The notes below the pieces were generated by a model. The model was not told the DNA's origin and made no database searches. It was given only the letters and a program-made list of their open reading frames with translations. A DNA stretch of 64,000 nt, taken from positions 15,980,330-16,044,329 of the forward strand of contig OZ038439.1 of the NCBI GenBank assembly GCA_964036275.1, given 5' to 3'. The position numbers and the translations under genes were made by a program. Numbering within the stretch: the stretch's first letter is position 1; each line of letters opens with the position of its first letter. This DNA comes from Litoditis marina (taxonomy: Eukaryota; Nematoda; Chromadorea; Rhabditida; Rhabditidae). Below, in pieces: positions 45,628 through 59,157 of this stretch.

Positions 45628-46430
45628 TCAGATTGTACAAATTTTATACTTTTACTCGAATAGTCACGTGAAACCTGTGACATTTGTAAGATTTGCTCCT
45701 CACGTCTTACGTGATTTTTCATAAACTTCTAGTATGTTGTGTTTCTAACGTTATCCAAGTACTTTCATTGTTGTAAGTATAAGAAAGGCACTTTATGTAA
45801 TACTTGTCATGATGCTTCGACTCAATAAACTTGTGAGAAAGTTGCAAAGTTCAGTTGTGGTTAAAATACGCGCGAGAGGTTTGGAATTCAGCAGTTTGTA
45901 GTGACCATATATATCTTTGACATAAGTTGTTCATCAAAAACTCTCTTTCTGTGTACAGGAAACAGCTTGAATCAATGACGACAGTATGTTTTCACTTTTA
46001 TTGGGGAAATTTTCGTTGAAGTTACTTATGGTCATGCGAGGATTTACCCACGCCCCTTCAATTTGCACAATAATAGTCTTGTATGTGTGCGTTTTCAAAG
46101 AGAAAGTTGAATAAGGAAGTTCCAAACACGCTGAGGTATTTAAAGATGTATGACTCGAAATAAGAAAGTTGCAAATATGCAAAGTTTATTTTGAGATATG
46201 ACACAAACTGATACGCGGCGTGGTTCATGCTCCCATCATGTTTACACAACTGAAATGATTTGCAAATACGATTTGAACCGGCCTGAAATTGCAATAATTC
46301 CGTTTGTACAACAATAAAATTGCTAAAAATTTGGGTGGAAGAAAAAGTTTGATGGTTGGCAGACTTTGCTCTCGTGGGTGTTTCGAGCTGATATATAAGG
46401 AGGGGTGAGAATAGGGCAAGGTAGTCCGCC
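45628..46430 (+). other. Intergenic region with poly(A) signal and TATA box
   Basis: AATAAA at about 45823 follows the RING-like gene. TATATAAG at 46392-46399 lies 32 bp before the ATG of the next gene, a typical core-promoter distance with a very short 5' UTR. No exon seen between. Confidence 0.6.
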
Positions 46431-49051
46431 ATGCAGGTTCTAGTTGTGTTCGCTCTCTCTATTGTGTCCGTCTTGGCTTGCGGGCCAGCAACAGGTATAC
46501 TACAAGTAAATTGAGAAATGAGAAATCGTGCACTTTGTCAATGCACGTTTTTGAGTTCTGTTGTATTTAACATGTTTCACGTGACTGTGCACGTGACTAA
46601 AAGTATAAGATACACACAAATTTTATCGGAGAGTCTGAAGTTTACGTTCACAAGTTTTGTTTAACGTTTGATCTGACTCTTTGTCAGAATCTAAACGACT
46701 CTCGTGAAACGTGTCACACTTCGGTATTTGTGTACGTTCCAACGTCAACAACGCACAAGTGGCAATGTTACGTTTTCCTTAGAACCTTGTACGGAAATGA
46801 GTTCAACTACTCTAGCCAGTTCTAAACGTTAACACTCTTTAGGCTTTAGCTCGAGCAAAAAATGTGATTCCATGAAGTTGCACAAAAAATCAAAAACGAC
46901 CACCACTTTCAGCTACTTTCAGGCAAGGTTTCTAAGAAGGCTACCATGACCTTTGTGGTCTCTCCCCCAGTTAGTTGGAACTATGGAGAAGGTGCCCCAC
47001 TTGCTGTCGATCAAGCGACTGCTTTGAAAAACGCCCAGAATGACTTGACCAAAGCTGTGAGTTATACTAGAAGTGAATTAAATAGTCACGTAAAATTTGC
47101 ATTCTGATCAAAAGTTATGCAGTTCGTCATTTCACGTTTCTAAGTTCTGCTGTGTTTAACCTGTTCCACGTGACTGTGCTATTGACTAACAGTATAATGG
47201 TGATGAAATAGTTATATAGTTCGCACCATTCCTACTGAGACTCCTACAGTACCCTTACAAACTTTCCGAAGGCTGTTGTAAAGCTTAAAACGTAGTTCAT
47301 GAGAAATGCTCTCGTATATTTACTCTACGTGAGAAGGAGAATAAGGTACTGAATTCCTCAACTTTTCCGGTCAAAAGTGAGTGAGCAAAACGGCCAGAAA
47401 GTTTTGAAATCCTACTGTAGGAGTCTCAGTAGGAATGGAAAAGACTATAAGTGAACACCACTAGGAAAAATCACGTGAAACACACTGTTTTGATGGTAAA
47501 CACATACCGGCCAGAACAGCAGTTCACATTTTGCGACACATTTTGTTTGTTTCAGATCTGATTCCAAATGTGTTTTGCCAAGTTTATGCTTTTTTTAAAG
47601 TTTAGGTTCTGTCAGATTTCGGATATTCATGACTGTGGCAATCCACTAACACGTGTAACAGACTAAACTACTTCATATTTTACTTTCTCCGACCTTTTCT
47701 GATCTTCAAAGCGATTCATGTGAATATATATTTTTCAAACTGTTTGTGCGCATCAGAGGGTAACTATACCCTTTCTTACTCAGCTTTGTCTCCATTTATG
47801 CAGTGAAAACACCAAATTCAAGTTTCCACGTGAAAAGTCACGTGTTAGAACATTTTACTTCTATCTACAGATCGAGCGAGTATGCGCCAACAACGATCTG
47901 GACACATCAGCTATAACCATCGGAAATGTGGACTACACTCCAACTAACGTATCAGTGCTCAGCCCCACCAGCCGCTGTACAAACCCAGCAGTAGAGGGAG
48001 AATACGCAGCGTATGCTGGTGAGTGAACGCAAGCTACATATGAAGAAATATGGTTGTAGTTCGATCTAGATACAAGTCATAATCTACAAACTTTGACCGA
48101 GAAGTAGTGTGATCAAACTACACACACTCAACAAACATAGTTTATGCTTGCTTTGTGAACAGCAAAACATATTAATAGTATCTTCCACATGCATAAATGA
48201 TGGAATACGGATAACTACAACAAGAATTAGAAAACATTATTTGCCACCATTCGTACTCGAAAATGTTTCGATCGTTACCTGTAAGTTAAACCAACCCATT
48301 GTTTACGTTGTCTTTTCTGTTCACTAAGCTTTCTTGTTCAGGTACTCTGTACTACTGCTGCTCGCCTCCATTGTCCATGGTAAACATAAAAGGATCCGTG
48401 GACATTACATCGACTGTTGTGAGTTTGGAGAAGAACATTTACATTTTTCAAAGCTGTACATTTCCAAACATTTATTTAATACCTGGAAATAGCTTTCATT
48501 TTCATGAGAAAGTTGACAAAAATGTCCGAAGCACGAGCCAATCAGAACTTTGTCGTGCAATCCTCAAACAAAGCGGAAAAGCTCTCGAGTATCTTTGTTC
48601 CTGAATCATATTCTCATTGCAAACAAACGCTCTCACATACGTTCGGAAGAGAAGCCTCGCGAAATAGTGGGCAGATCGAGAGACGCAGGATGCCTACTCG
48701 GTTTTTGCTGACTATACCCCCGCACGACAACTGTAGTTCATGAGATGTACATTGTTTATGAGCTAAATCGAGAACCTCAGACGTGTGAGTCTCTCACAAA
48801 AAGTGTTTCCTTGTTTACAACGGTTTACACCAACATCTTCACACAGCACCCTGTGATACGGTAGAAAAATTAAGCCGGTTTTCTATAATTTGTGTTATAT
48901 CGTATAGTATTGTATCACTAATGTCTCTCCTAATCAATGCTCCCAGGACATCTACCAGAGTCAGTGGAATGTTTTGACCCTGCAGACACAGGAAGCCTTG
49001 GAGGGAATGAAGGTCGTCTTCAACGAACTACTCTCTTTCACTCAGAACTGA
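46431..49051 (+). CDS. Small secreted protein, nematode type, function unknown (5 exons, 175 aa)
   Basis: Exons 46431-46494, 46923-47056, 47871-48018, 48342-48418, 48947-49051; all phases agree. Residues 1-17 (MQVLVVFALSIVSVLAC) form a clear signal peptide. The mature part has VVSPPVSWNYGEG, a conserved-looking VCANNDLDTSAITIGNVDYTP stretch and a YYCCSPP motif, so several Cys for disulfides, and ends FNELLSFTQN. No catalytic domain seen. A TATA box directly upstream suggests strong, regulated transcription without trans-splicing (inference). Introns 1 and 2 contain CACGTG-rich repeats and a MITE. Confidence 0.85.
46516..46600 (+). repeat. CACGTG-containing dispersed repeat, copy 1
   Basis: Contains GAAATCGTGCACTTTGTCAA, then CATGTTTCACGTGACTGTGC. 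Copies at 47095-47200, 58450-58530 (inverted) and 63005-63085. Each brings E-box-like CACGTG sites. Confidence 0.65.
47215..47449. mobile_element. TATAGT...ACTGAGAC MITE, copy 2
   Basis: Left end has CCATTCCTACTGAGACTCCT; right end is its complement followed by GGAATGGAAAAGACTATA. It lies in intron 2 of the secreted-protein gene. Confidence 0.85.
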
Positions 49052-49640
49052 GAATTTCGAAACAGATATTGAAATATCATGAACATTCAAAAATCGCACT
49101 GTTTCTAAACCTCAATAACAAGAAGAGATATCGAACATCTATAATAAAATTGAACAAAATCGTTTCAACCATTCTAGACAACGTGTTACACCCTACATTT
49201 TCTCACGTAGCCACGATTGATCACAACTATATTTTAAATAGAATCAAAGAAAATTTTCCAGTTGGTTCAAATCTATTCGTTCAGGGTTCAAATTGAACCA
49301 CATTTGATAGACAAAAAAATGCATAATTCATGGCTAATCCGTCAAATGCAGCTTTTATAACGATTTCCAATTATAATCACAATTAAAAAGAAGAAATGTT
49401 TAATATCTCATATGGAATCTGTGTGCCCGATCCGAGGCTAGTAAAAAACTTTCTGAAAGCTGACGAAAAAAAAGCATAATTCATGGCTAATCCGTCAAAT
49501 GCAGCGTCTATCACGATATTCAATTAGCTAGTATTTCAGCAGTTCGCCTCGCTTAGTACATACTTAATATTGATCCTCACTTAGTAATTTTAACAAGCTT
49601 CGTCAGTAAAAGACGCGACGCTCGTTTGTTGGAACACTTC
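49052..49640. repeat. Intergenic with a 31-bp direct repeat
   Basis: GCATAATTCATGGCTAATCC and the following 11 bases occur at 49321-49351 and again at 49474-49504 (period 153). Otherwise no recognised feature. Confidence 0.7.
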
Positions 49641-49654
49641 GTTATTTGATCATA

Positions 49655-49860
49655 AGCTTTTATCACACCTTCTCTCTCTTCTTCTTATTCTCTTTCTTCC
49701 CTCTCTTTCTTTCACTCTATCTTTTCCCATCTTCATCCATCTCTCTTCTTATTTCCGTATTGCTTGTGTTCTTCTTGTCTCTCACTCTTTCACTACCTAT
49801 ATCTTATTCAAACTTCCGTTTCTTCCTCTTTCTCTCTTTCTCTACCTTCTCTTAGCTCAG
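49655..49860. repeat. Pyrimidine-rich (CTT/TCT) tract
   Basis: About 200 nt almost entirely C and T on the plus strand; its 69-residue open frame of Leu/Ser/Phe is a composition effect. Confidence 0.85.
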
Positions 49861-52800
49861 TTGCATGCTCTTCTTCAGCTCTCGTGCGGCAAGACTCTTC
49901 CATTTGCATTACAAATGCGACCAATTATCTAGTTTCATAATACAACGTTGACACAAAGGTTAGATATCAATCTCTAAGCTACCCTCGTGCTCCTCTTGAA
50001 GCATGATAATGATTAATTTGAAAACATCTCAAGATTCCCAAGAAAAGCCGCTGCAGCTGCTTCACTGGATCAAGTTTTCTGCGGCATGGTGCAAACTTAT
50101 CTCTACCTCCAAAAACCATTCGGGGGTTAAATGTAAAAGTGACCCATGACTTTATGAGAATGAAGTCTAGTCTAAAAACGGCGAATCTGCAGCAACGTCG
50201 CCACTGAAAAACACATCTATATCACCCCGTGTTTGGTTCAATAAAATCACCAGTACTACAACATGCCGAGGTTCATGAACAGCGGAACATGGAGTCTAGT
50301 TGCTTATATACACTGTTCCAGTGACTTTAGAACATCAGCTACCTAATCGCTGAAATGTTCAGACAGAACCTAGCTTGACTAGTTTCGAGGAAATTACAGG
50401 TCACAGAGTAGTTGTGTGCAGAAACTTGCAGCTGAACGCAATGTCGTGAGTTTTTTCTACAAATATATGGTCACATTTCCTACAGTCTATATCCGAAGTG
50501 AGCAATAAGTGTCAGAAAACTGCTGACTAATTCCCATAATCAGGACCATGATTTTCCAAATCCCAAATGGTACACAACTCTCAGTCCCAGAAGACTAAAT
50601 AATTGCGATGAACATTTGAATGACATTTGTATGTTGATTACAATCTCAATATTGAAGTTCAACATCTATTCTTAGGGATGGGATACTAATATCTGAACTG
50701 GGCATCTGAGAATATTTTGAATCGCACACTTCTTTGTTTATACTAGTCGTTTATTGAAGAGTTGTAAAATAGAAACACGGAAATCAAAGAAAATAATAAA
50801 CTTACTAATAACTACAAGCCAGAAAACAACTGTGGGAGGAGTCTGGTTCGAGTAGCCTCATTGAGAATTCGATCTCACAACCTAGGGCGCAGTAAAATTA
50901 TCTATCGCCCTTCTAGTTCGATGTTGTTACCCATTTCGTACAAATTTACAATTTTTCTGCGGTTACAGATTGTTGAATGATTTAGGTTTTATAACGGTTG
51001 TTCTATTGATAAAGAACTAACCGGATGATGTACCAGTGTCAGTTCGAATAAAAGGTGATGCCTCCTTGATTTACATACTCTCTCGTAGGCTCGACACTAT
51101 CGCACACGAGATAGCACACGAAACGAGGAGGGTGCTGCGCTCTCTGACATCTGTGACTTTGGCACTTCACAAACGGTGTGCTAAAAATCACACTCGATTA
51201 TTGACACTCATTTGAGAATTGATTTAGACTTTCTTCCATCTTCTACTCGTTCCTACCCGATTTCTCAGTTCGTCGATGCTTGAAGCAGTTTCGTTTGAGG
51301 GAGAAAATACAGAGAACTTAAAAAATTGTGAAAACTGACTTAAATTAACAATTGTTTTGCATCTATGAAAATTTAAAGAGACGGTCGAAAATACGTGGAG
51401 AAGTTGATATTTTCGCAGGTTCTGCATGTAGTCTCGTCCACAGTTCAAAATGAAGTCTGGTTTTCGATCTCATCATCTTAGTTGAAGTTTTTGTCGCATT
51501 CCGAGTTTTGATTTTCTTTCATCTCCATGACAATGTAATGCGTTAATTAGAGACACTAAACAGTGTACGAATGAGAATACTCTACTTGCTACTACCCACT
51601 GCTACTTTGTTTCCGCACTTTTATGCATTGTCTGAAATATTCTTGTTCCACACATGTTTTTGTGGAATTTCAATTGATTCTTTCACTCAACCCTTATTTC
51701 AGCAAAAACTGATGAGAAGGGTAAATTTTTCTCTACCACTCTTTGGCAAAATAAAAAAGCGCTCGGCATTTTCGAAATGGTGATTTCTTTTGTTCAAAAA
51801 TAAACTCAACGTAAAAGTTCGAATCACGTAACAGTTGGGCGTTTGTGTTTCTCTTGTAACGGGATTACTCTCTGAAATACCGTTGCAACTCAAAATACCG
51901 GACTGGCCAATTTCGCAACTTAGAATACCGGCGTCAGCCAGATGTCGCCTGTACTGTTTGAAATTCATAAGGAGATGCAGGCCAATTTGACACCAGTATT
52001 AAAGCCTGAATTTTCTCCGCTATTTGAACGTTTCAACCGTTTTCCCAGCTATCTTAATTCGGTTTTCCCGAAGTCTCTATACAGCTCCAAAAACGAATAA
52101 TATGCTGAGTGCGTCTTAGTGGTAAATCTGAATCTGTTTTTCCACAAGAAAGGATTTCAAGGGATGAACTGCCCTACCTCGTAAACAACTTAGTCTACTA
52201 ATCGAGTGATTACGAGAAATGCTAGTGTAATTACCGCGTGTACAGAGAAGCGGATTCGAAAACATGGATTCTAGGAAAATCTATCTGTACACTTTGCACA
52301 AAAGCAGTAATATGTTCAACTCATCTCAACCCTCTGCCCTGTAATGTTAAAACTACTTCAATCGAGGTGGTTGGTATAGAATAAGATTCGGAAAAAATTT
52401 AATGTAGTCATGTTGCTCCCACCCTAACTGCTCATATGATTAGAGAAACGGTGCCGAAAATTCTTTTACGTGCACAGATGCCTACTGTTCTGAGTTATCG
52501 ATTGGTAATGAAACAAAGTGTAGAAGTCTGCATCTTTTTATCAACACGATTTTAGCTCCACTTCTCACGTGCTAACTGGTCAGTAAAAATGTGTTTGGAA
52601 TGTAAAATAGCACGTGAATGCACGTGACACATGGAGACGTGACTCGTAAAGGTATCTTAAACAGCTTGCTGCCGCGCCGACTCAAGTGAAACGTAACAAA
52701 AATTAGTACGTCTCGATTTTTTTTACCTTTCTGATTTGGTCCAGCTCTACTGGAAAAACATTCGAGCTCGTAAGTTCAACTAGTCCAGTTCTGTACATCT

Positions 52801-54265
52801 AGCTCTGTAGCGCTGTGTTTGTATACTCGGGAACTACGATGTAGATCAAACTACAACAGAATTACTGTCACTTTTGTAGTTATTCGACGCGCTGTTCCAA
52901 TGCATATAATCACGGGAATTATATTTTATTCTAAGTAAATGGGAGTGACTGAGCACGTACATCTATAAATCCTCCAATGTGACATTCATTTCTCATATTT
53001 GTACCGGAGTGCGGTTCGTATATAGTATTTTTTTCTGATTTCATCATACTCCAACAACTATTTCGTAAAAAAATTCGACATTGTTGAAGTTGTAAAGTTC
53101 GAGTGTGCGAATGAGCAGTGGGCGGTGTGAACTATAGTCCTCACACTTTCTAGGTATTTACTTACAGCACCAATGTACATTCTGAGGAGGTTCTTCGCCA
53201 GTATTCAACTCCTTGTTAATGTTCTACACCCCGGTTACAACCTTGTTTCAATCAAACAGAGTTCTTGAAAAAATCGAACTTTTCGCATTCATCAGGAACT
53301 GCATGATATAGACCTTGTAGGTGTAATTTCAGCGTATTGAACTGTAGAAGACGAAACTCACGTTTGCAATTATCTACCTTCTTTACATCACGTAACCACA
53401 TGATTTTTCACAAGAACATTCAAGAATCCACAAATGTCTGAAACTAAAAAGCTCAACACTCTGCACTATCTTTGACTAGAGTTCGAATTCTTCAGAACTC
53501 GTAAACAACTTCTCTCTCTTTCGTCAAAATCGCCTTTACCTCAAAAATGCCCTTTTGCAATAAAGGTCGTATCAAAGCACGAATACAAAGCATGCACAAA
53601 CCACATGAATCATACTCATAAACACAACTGAAGTGATTGCGCAAGTGCATAGAACACCGTCATAATCTTTAAAATAATTTTTAGCTATCCCGAGAAACTG
53701 ATAAATCCTCCATCGTACTTATAGCAATGTGGAGAGCAACTTGGGCTGAAATTTTGACCCGGGCTGTTCTCATTATTGTGGGATATCACAACAGAGTTGA
53801 CCTGTATATAGGTGTTTTCACGTGCCAATGTCACGCGTGCAACGCTTCTAGTTAAAAGTAGGATACAACAACTTCCTTTCCAAGTTGACTTCTGGTCTCC
53901 CTTAAGAGAGATCGGAAACCAAGTTTGGTTCTTGAGAAGCTTGTTTCTTGCGTAGATCGTTCAGTTCACATAATTCCTACTGCGACTTCCACAGTTCACA
54001 TATGAACTTTTCATTGACTAATCTATGCAAACCTTAATGTTGCCTGGAACATTTTCGGACGTGGGACAAAACTTTGATAAACATGGTTCACGTTTCCAAT
54101 CATATTCACCTGATTGAAACAAACTCAATGTTTCAAAATAGTTTCGCAACTCTTGCTTGATCTTGCGTCGAGGCTCCTGTTTTTCTAAATTCAAGACGCA
54201 TGGGTCAGTATTGCCGAACCAAACCACAACGGAACGTTGGGATGTTCCGGGACGTTTTCTATATC
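49861..54265. other. Gene-poor region
   Basis: I found no splice-bounded coding exons. A TTTGTATACTC...CAAACTACAA repeat copy lies at about 52806-52860, and a fragment of the TATAGT MITE family near 53965. Short open frames (e.g. 51224-51448) lack supporting splice sites. Confidence 0.5.
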
Positions 54266-54389
54266 TTAAATAAGGACGATTATGTGGTCCAATCACAACG
54301 CTTCAGTCCTCTAAACTGTAATAAATTTTTCAATCGCAGTTCAAAGGACCGTTGATACGAGATTGGTCCACATAGTCGTCCTTCGTTAA
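54266..54389. mobile_element. 124-bp TTAA-flanked MITE, copy 3
   Basis: TTAA at both ends (54266, 54386). AAGGACGATTATGTGGTCC is mirrored by GGTCCACATAGTCGTCCTT. The best-preserved copy. Confidence 0.9.
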
Positions 54390-54837
54390 ACTAGAACGAT
54401 GACGTTACGTTTGTGTAGTCCATGGCGACTTGTTTTCCACTTTGGTCTTCTATCTCAAAAACAAGATTATCACCAGGATTTTCTGCCTTTATCCAGAATC
54501 AGATACTCGCTTATTCCAGTTTAGGTCCATGTGTATGGTTTGAGTGTTTAGGAGGTTGTTAGCGAGCTAATAATTGCAGAAACTGGCACAACTGTTTCTG
54601 AGAACAATTCTCGCCGTACATTTCTTGTTTCTCGTATATAGTTGTCGCTCAGAGGAAGGAAGGCGTATATTGTATACTTTGTGCTGTCTGAGAACACATA
54701 TATACGATTCGTCAACAGCGTTGTTATAAACCCACATGGTTGGTTAGCGTCCGTGTCTCCCACACATAATGGGCTCGGTTCGAGTCCCACATGAGACATT
54801 TCATGAATTTCACACGCACTATATTTATATTAGTGAA

Positions 54838-55700
54838 AAAAACGGGTGTAAAGAAAGTAAAAATTAGTTTTGGATGAAAAGTGTGCAAGAAATATGAAAG
54901 AAGTCCAATAGAAATATTTTGAGGAAAAGGCTTATCTCGCTAGGTTTAAAATTTCAGAAAAAATGGATAGTTTTTTGTTATCGAAAAGAAAACTTCTGAC
55001 TGCAACTCACAGTGATCTAGCTTACACTCTGTTTTTTTTTTCAACAAAAGCAAGATTAGCCTTTTCCTCAAACTATTTTTTCGGACTTCTTTCATATTTC
55101 TTGCACACTTTTCATCCAAAACTAATCTTTACTTTCTTTACACCCGTTGTTTTAACTAATTGAACTCCTTTTCTTTAGTAAAGAAGTAACGATCATTTTT
55201 GATAAAAGTGATTATTTTAAACAATATGCTTATGAGGTGCTATTGGAGTTTTTAACGGTGCCGTAGTTCAGAACGATTGGCGTAGTTGTGACCTCGTTCA
55301 AGTGAGAGCAACTTTTGCTCCTGGCAGGAATCGAAAGTTTTTTGTTATCGAAAAGAAAACTTCTGACTGCGACTCACAGTGATCTAGCTTACACTCTGTT
55401 TTTTTTTCAACAAAAGCAAGATTAGCCTTTTCCTCAAACTATTTTTTCGGACTTCTTTCATATTTCTTGCACACTTTTCATCCAAAACTAATCTTTACTT
55501 TCTTTACACCCGTTGTTTTAACTAATTGAACTCCTTTTCTTTAGTAAAGAAGTAACGATCATTTTTGATAAAAGTGATATTTTTAAACAATATGCTTATG
55601 AGGTGCTATTGGAGTTTTTAACGGTGCCGTAGTTCAGAACGATTGGCGTAGTTGTGACCTCGTTCAAGTGAGAGCAACTTTTGCTCCTGGCAGGAATCGA
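54838..55700. repeat. Inverted repeat plus 367-bp tandem duplication
   Basis: A unit starting AGTTTTTTGTTATCG at 54969 is repeated from 55336 (period 367) with very few differences. Upstream, 54838-54930 is an inverted copy of about 55060-55150 (AAAGTGTGCAAGAAATATG versus its complement). The duplication ends inside a tRNA-like sequence. Confidence 0.85.
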
Positions 55701-55769
55701 ACCTTCGTTCGCCGTGCGTGAATAGAGCTTTCATCCAATCCTCCATTCAGACATGTGAATAGGAGTGAA
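55686..55769 (-). pseudogene. tRNA-Ser/Leu-like relic
   Basis: On the minus strand a good B box (GGTTCGATTCC) follows an A-box-like TGTCTGAATGG at the right spacing for an 84-nt class II tRNA; 5 of 7 acceptor pairs are possible. The anticodon arm does not fold convincingly, so this is a relic or SINE head rather than a working tRNA. Confidence 0.3.
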
Positions 55770-56516
55770 AACCAAGCTGTACCCGCCTGTCATGAGTTCT
55801 TCATTGGAAAACGTCTTCCTACTACACGTTTAACTGTTCTTTCATTCTTGTTTTCATGAAACCGGTCTATCCATGATTTTTTGCGAGACCATTTTCGTCC
55901 CTCTCACACGTAATCTTCAAATTTCAGACATACCTGAAAAAGACGTATACCTCAACTTTTTATAGCTTTTTAACAATGTAAGAATTTTCAGAATAAGTTA
56001 ATTTTGAGCGAAACTATGCCGAGATTTGAGGAGGCGGACACTCCTGTCGCCGCCGTCCCGCACGGAATCCATTTTCGCGAGACGTTGGGCCATCTAACTC
56101 CTCTCAACAAATTTTACTTGGAACGTGATGTCTCGTAGACGTGTTGCCCTTCCAGTGATTCATGCAAATATCTAATAATATGGTCGAAGTACTTTTGAGA
56201 AAAATGTAATAAACTGTTTCGGAATGTTTGCAGACCTCTGAACAAAAACTAATCTGCGCAGCGCTCCGCGCTGCGCCCGATGATTGACCCGCAATGATGA
56301 AAAGTTTGCGTGCCCAATACTACCACCAAATTGGTATTTTTCTCTACATGCACAGCCGAATTCGCTTACTCGCGCATCACGGGAAGATGAAATCAACTCT
56401 AGCATCAAACTACAAACACAGGGAGATTTGTACCCTCTCCAGACACTGGATGACGTATAGTTCGCACACTCAGAACGATTGGCGCCAATTTTCTTCGATT
56501 GGCCAGCTACAAAAGC

Positions 56517-56579
56517 GAGAGAGTGTGCAGGTCAATGATACCGCAGACATCTGCGTCTCCTTGACCTGCACACTCTCTC
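56517..56579. mobile_element. GAGAGAGTGTGCAGGTCA palindromic MITE
   Basis: GAGAGAGTGTGCAGGTCAA is mirrored by TTGACCTGCACACTCTCTC with GCAGACATCTGC in the centre. Confidence 0.8.
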
Positions 56580-56628
56580 CCTCAGCCAATAAAAAAGTGG
56601 CTGGCCAATTGGCTGGGAATTGTCTGAG

Positions 56629-56846
56629 CAATTCCCAACTGGACTTGGGCAGCTTGCCAATGAAATTTCAAGGCAGTTTTTGAAAATGTTGAAATACTTC
56701 AAAACAACAGAAATTTATGTGGACGGTTCTTCCCTTTCGGTATAGTTCGTATTCAAAGACACTTTCTGTAAAATAAATAACAGCCTTCCTAAGTTTTTGG
56801 CACGCTGCCAACGAGTCCAGTTGGGAAATGAGAGCACTATACTATA
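56629..56846. mobile_element. TATAGT-family MITE, diverged copy 3
   Basis: CAATTCCCAACTGGACTTG at the left and CAAC..GTCCAGTTGGGAAA at the right, with the family core GCCAATGAAATTTC and GGCACGCTGCCAA. Confidence 0.6.
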
Positions 56847-58449
56847 GTAGTCCACTTAGGAATGAATCATAATATTCGTACTTTCGTATGATTCTGAACT
56901 CGATTTTAGTGATGTGTACGTGATAGTCTGAGACGGGCGCTTTAAGTTGGAGATGAATACGGAATTAGACCGGATTTTAGTTAAAAATCTGCTTCCTGTG
57001 AGAGAATTATCATTTGACATTTGACTAAGTCAGCCTATCTTCATCTTCGTCAAACCTGTCCTCGCATCTTGTAATCTCTCTCCTTTCCTCTTTTTTCATA
57101 TTTTCGTAGTGTCCGTACAGTACTATGTGTACGAGTAGAAGTTCTCATGAATTTGAAAAAAAAATGACCCGTCTGAGAAAAAGTAGGCGCCCGCCGCCGC
57201 ATTCATACGTTCTACGTATACGCACAACGCTGACAAAAGTTGAAGAGATAAAACTAAAAATTAAGCAGGGACTATAAACTACATACACCGTATATTGATT
57301 TTTTACGGAAATCAAACTACATGAGAAAACATCACGCTTTTAATCAATTGGAAGTGACATAAGCTTTGTTCGTGATATTGAGACACGTCATATTTCTCAA
57401 ATAACGACCAAAAAATATTGGAATCAAGCCACACACACAATGGGATAGCTCTACTTCGCACTGAAATGGAAAGAGAAAACCCATCAATAAAAGTGAATGA
57501 AATTGAATGTCAACTAGAACGTATAGAAACATTCGTATTTTTGATTTTTGTTCGTACACGAATTCTGTGCCTTCCTACGCTTCGCGTTTCTGCCTACACT
57601 CACAAATGTAGTCACACATGTTGAACGTGTAATATCAATTATCATTAAAAAGTGCACGAATGAGCAGAATTCCGATTCTTCTTCACGTTTAACGTGACTT
57701 TTTCTACATTTTGAAGTTTTTTCGTAGAGTAAGATCGGCAGTTTCCTCTAGTTCATAAAACTAAAAATAGTTTTTGTTCCGGCACATCATCCTGTGTAGA
57801 GAGAAATATGGAAATCTCTCATAAGCCTAGTGAACTTTATGGGAAGTCTGAGAACGTACTTTTCGGCTTTTCGTCATATGATGTGATATGAAGGCGATCA
57901 GAGAACTGTCCCATATCACAGCTAATGTATAGTTCGTTCCACCCACTTATCACACTCTATAGTAATCTGACCAAACTTTCAAATCAAAGTTTGGTAAACT
58001 GGCTTTTCTGGATTTTCTCTTATTTTTGGTAACATCTTCTGCACGTTTACCACTACAAAGTCTGAGAGTTTGAAACCAAAATAATGAACCATTCATTCGA
58101 AAAACTCTTCTGAATATCTGACGGATTACTGTAGAAGAACATCGATCGGTGAAACGAACATTACGATAGTTCCAAGTTTGAGTTGAACTGTCTGGTCAGC
58201 AGCTGACCCAGGTTGTGGCCATATACTATACCTATACATAGAACGTTTCCTCATTAAATACGAGAAGTCAATAAGATTGTGAATATCTCAGACTTATGCT
58301 TCCATCTCTTCAGGGACCTGTTTACGAATGTCTTTAAGATTCTTATGATTGTGTTTCGATACAGAGAAGTTAACATTATTAATATCATTATGGTTTTTAT
58401 TAACTGCATTATTTTGGCAGTTAGTTGTGCTTGACTCCTGGTAGTGTGC

Positions 58450-58566
58450 TATACTGATAGTCAGTTGCACAATCACGTGAAACATGTTAAACACAGCAGA
58501 ACGCAGAAATGTACAACGGCCAAGTACACGAAGCCTCATTAGAAAGTACACGAAGCCTCATTAGAA
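58450..58566 (-). repeat. CACGTG repeat (inverted copy) and a 22-bp tandem duplication
   Basis: CAATCACGTGAAACATG matches the family at 46516. Directly after it AGTACACGAAGCCTCATTAG is repeated twice in tandem (58523-58566). Confidence 0.65.
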
Positions 58567-59157
58567 TGCTAACTTTTTGTGACTATTCAATTTACTTCTA
58601 GTGTACTTGAAAAGAATTGGGCCCTACATCTACACTTCAGAGCGATTGTACACGCTTTTCAGCTGTGTAGATGAATTTTTCCATAAAAAGATGGTTTTCA
58701 TGTACAGCTAGCTCATCAAATAAATTTGTTTTTGAATAACGACAAATTTCCAAGCTTAATTTAAACGTCTCGAATCACAATTCCGCAACGACTTAGGAAT
58801 GCCATACGCCCCAGACAGTGCCTAGTCAATCAGCAGATAATTTTGTTGCTAACCATTTTGCAACGGGAGGAAGTGTGTAGGTCAAAAGATGCACACTGTC
58901 TGAGAATATCTGTATCTCATCGACATATATATCGTTACTGTGCTGTTGTTGTTTGTGCTGTTCTCATTCCACACCTCACTTTATCACTCTGTTCTGTGTT
59001 TTATTTCTGTTTCCATCACGTTTTTCCACTTCTCATCTCATTCTTTCACGTATTCATATGCGTAATAAATGAATCAATCAATCTTCAAGTTCTTGCTTTT
59101 GTGGCTGACCAGTTTTAGTGGATTTTTGCAGGATTCAAGATTCAAAATTTATTTTGA

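Noticed and set aside
49646..49855. 69-aa Leu/Ser/Phe-rich frame that looks like membrane protein
   Set aside because: It lies in a pyrimidine tract; composition alone explains it.
54735..54800. Sequence with GGTTAGCG and GGTTCGAGTCC, tRNA-like
   Set aside because: The T stem and acceptor stem do not pair; probably chance or a very old relic.
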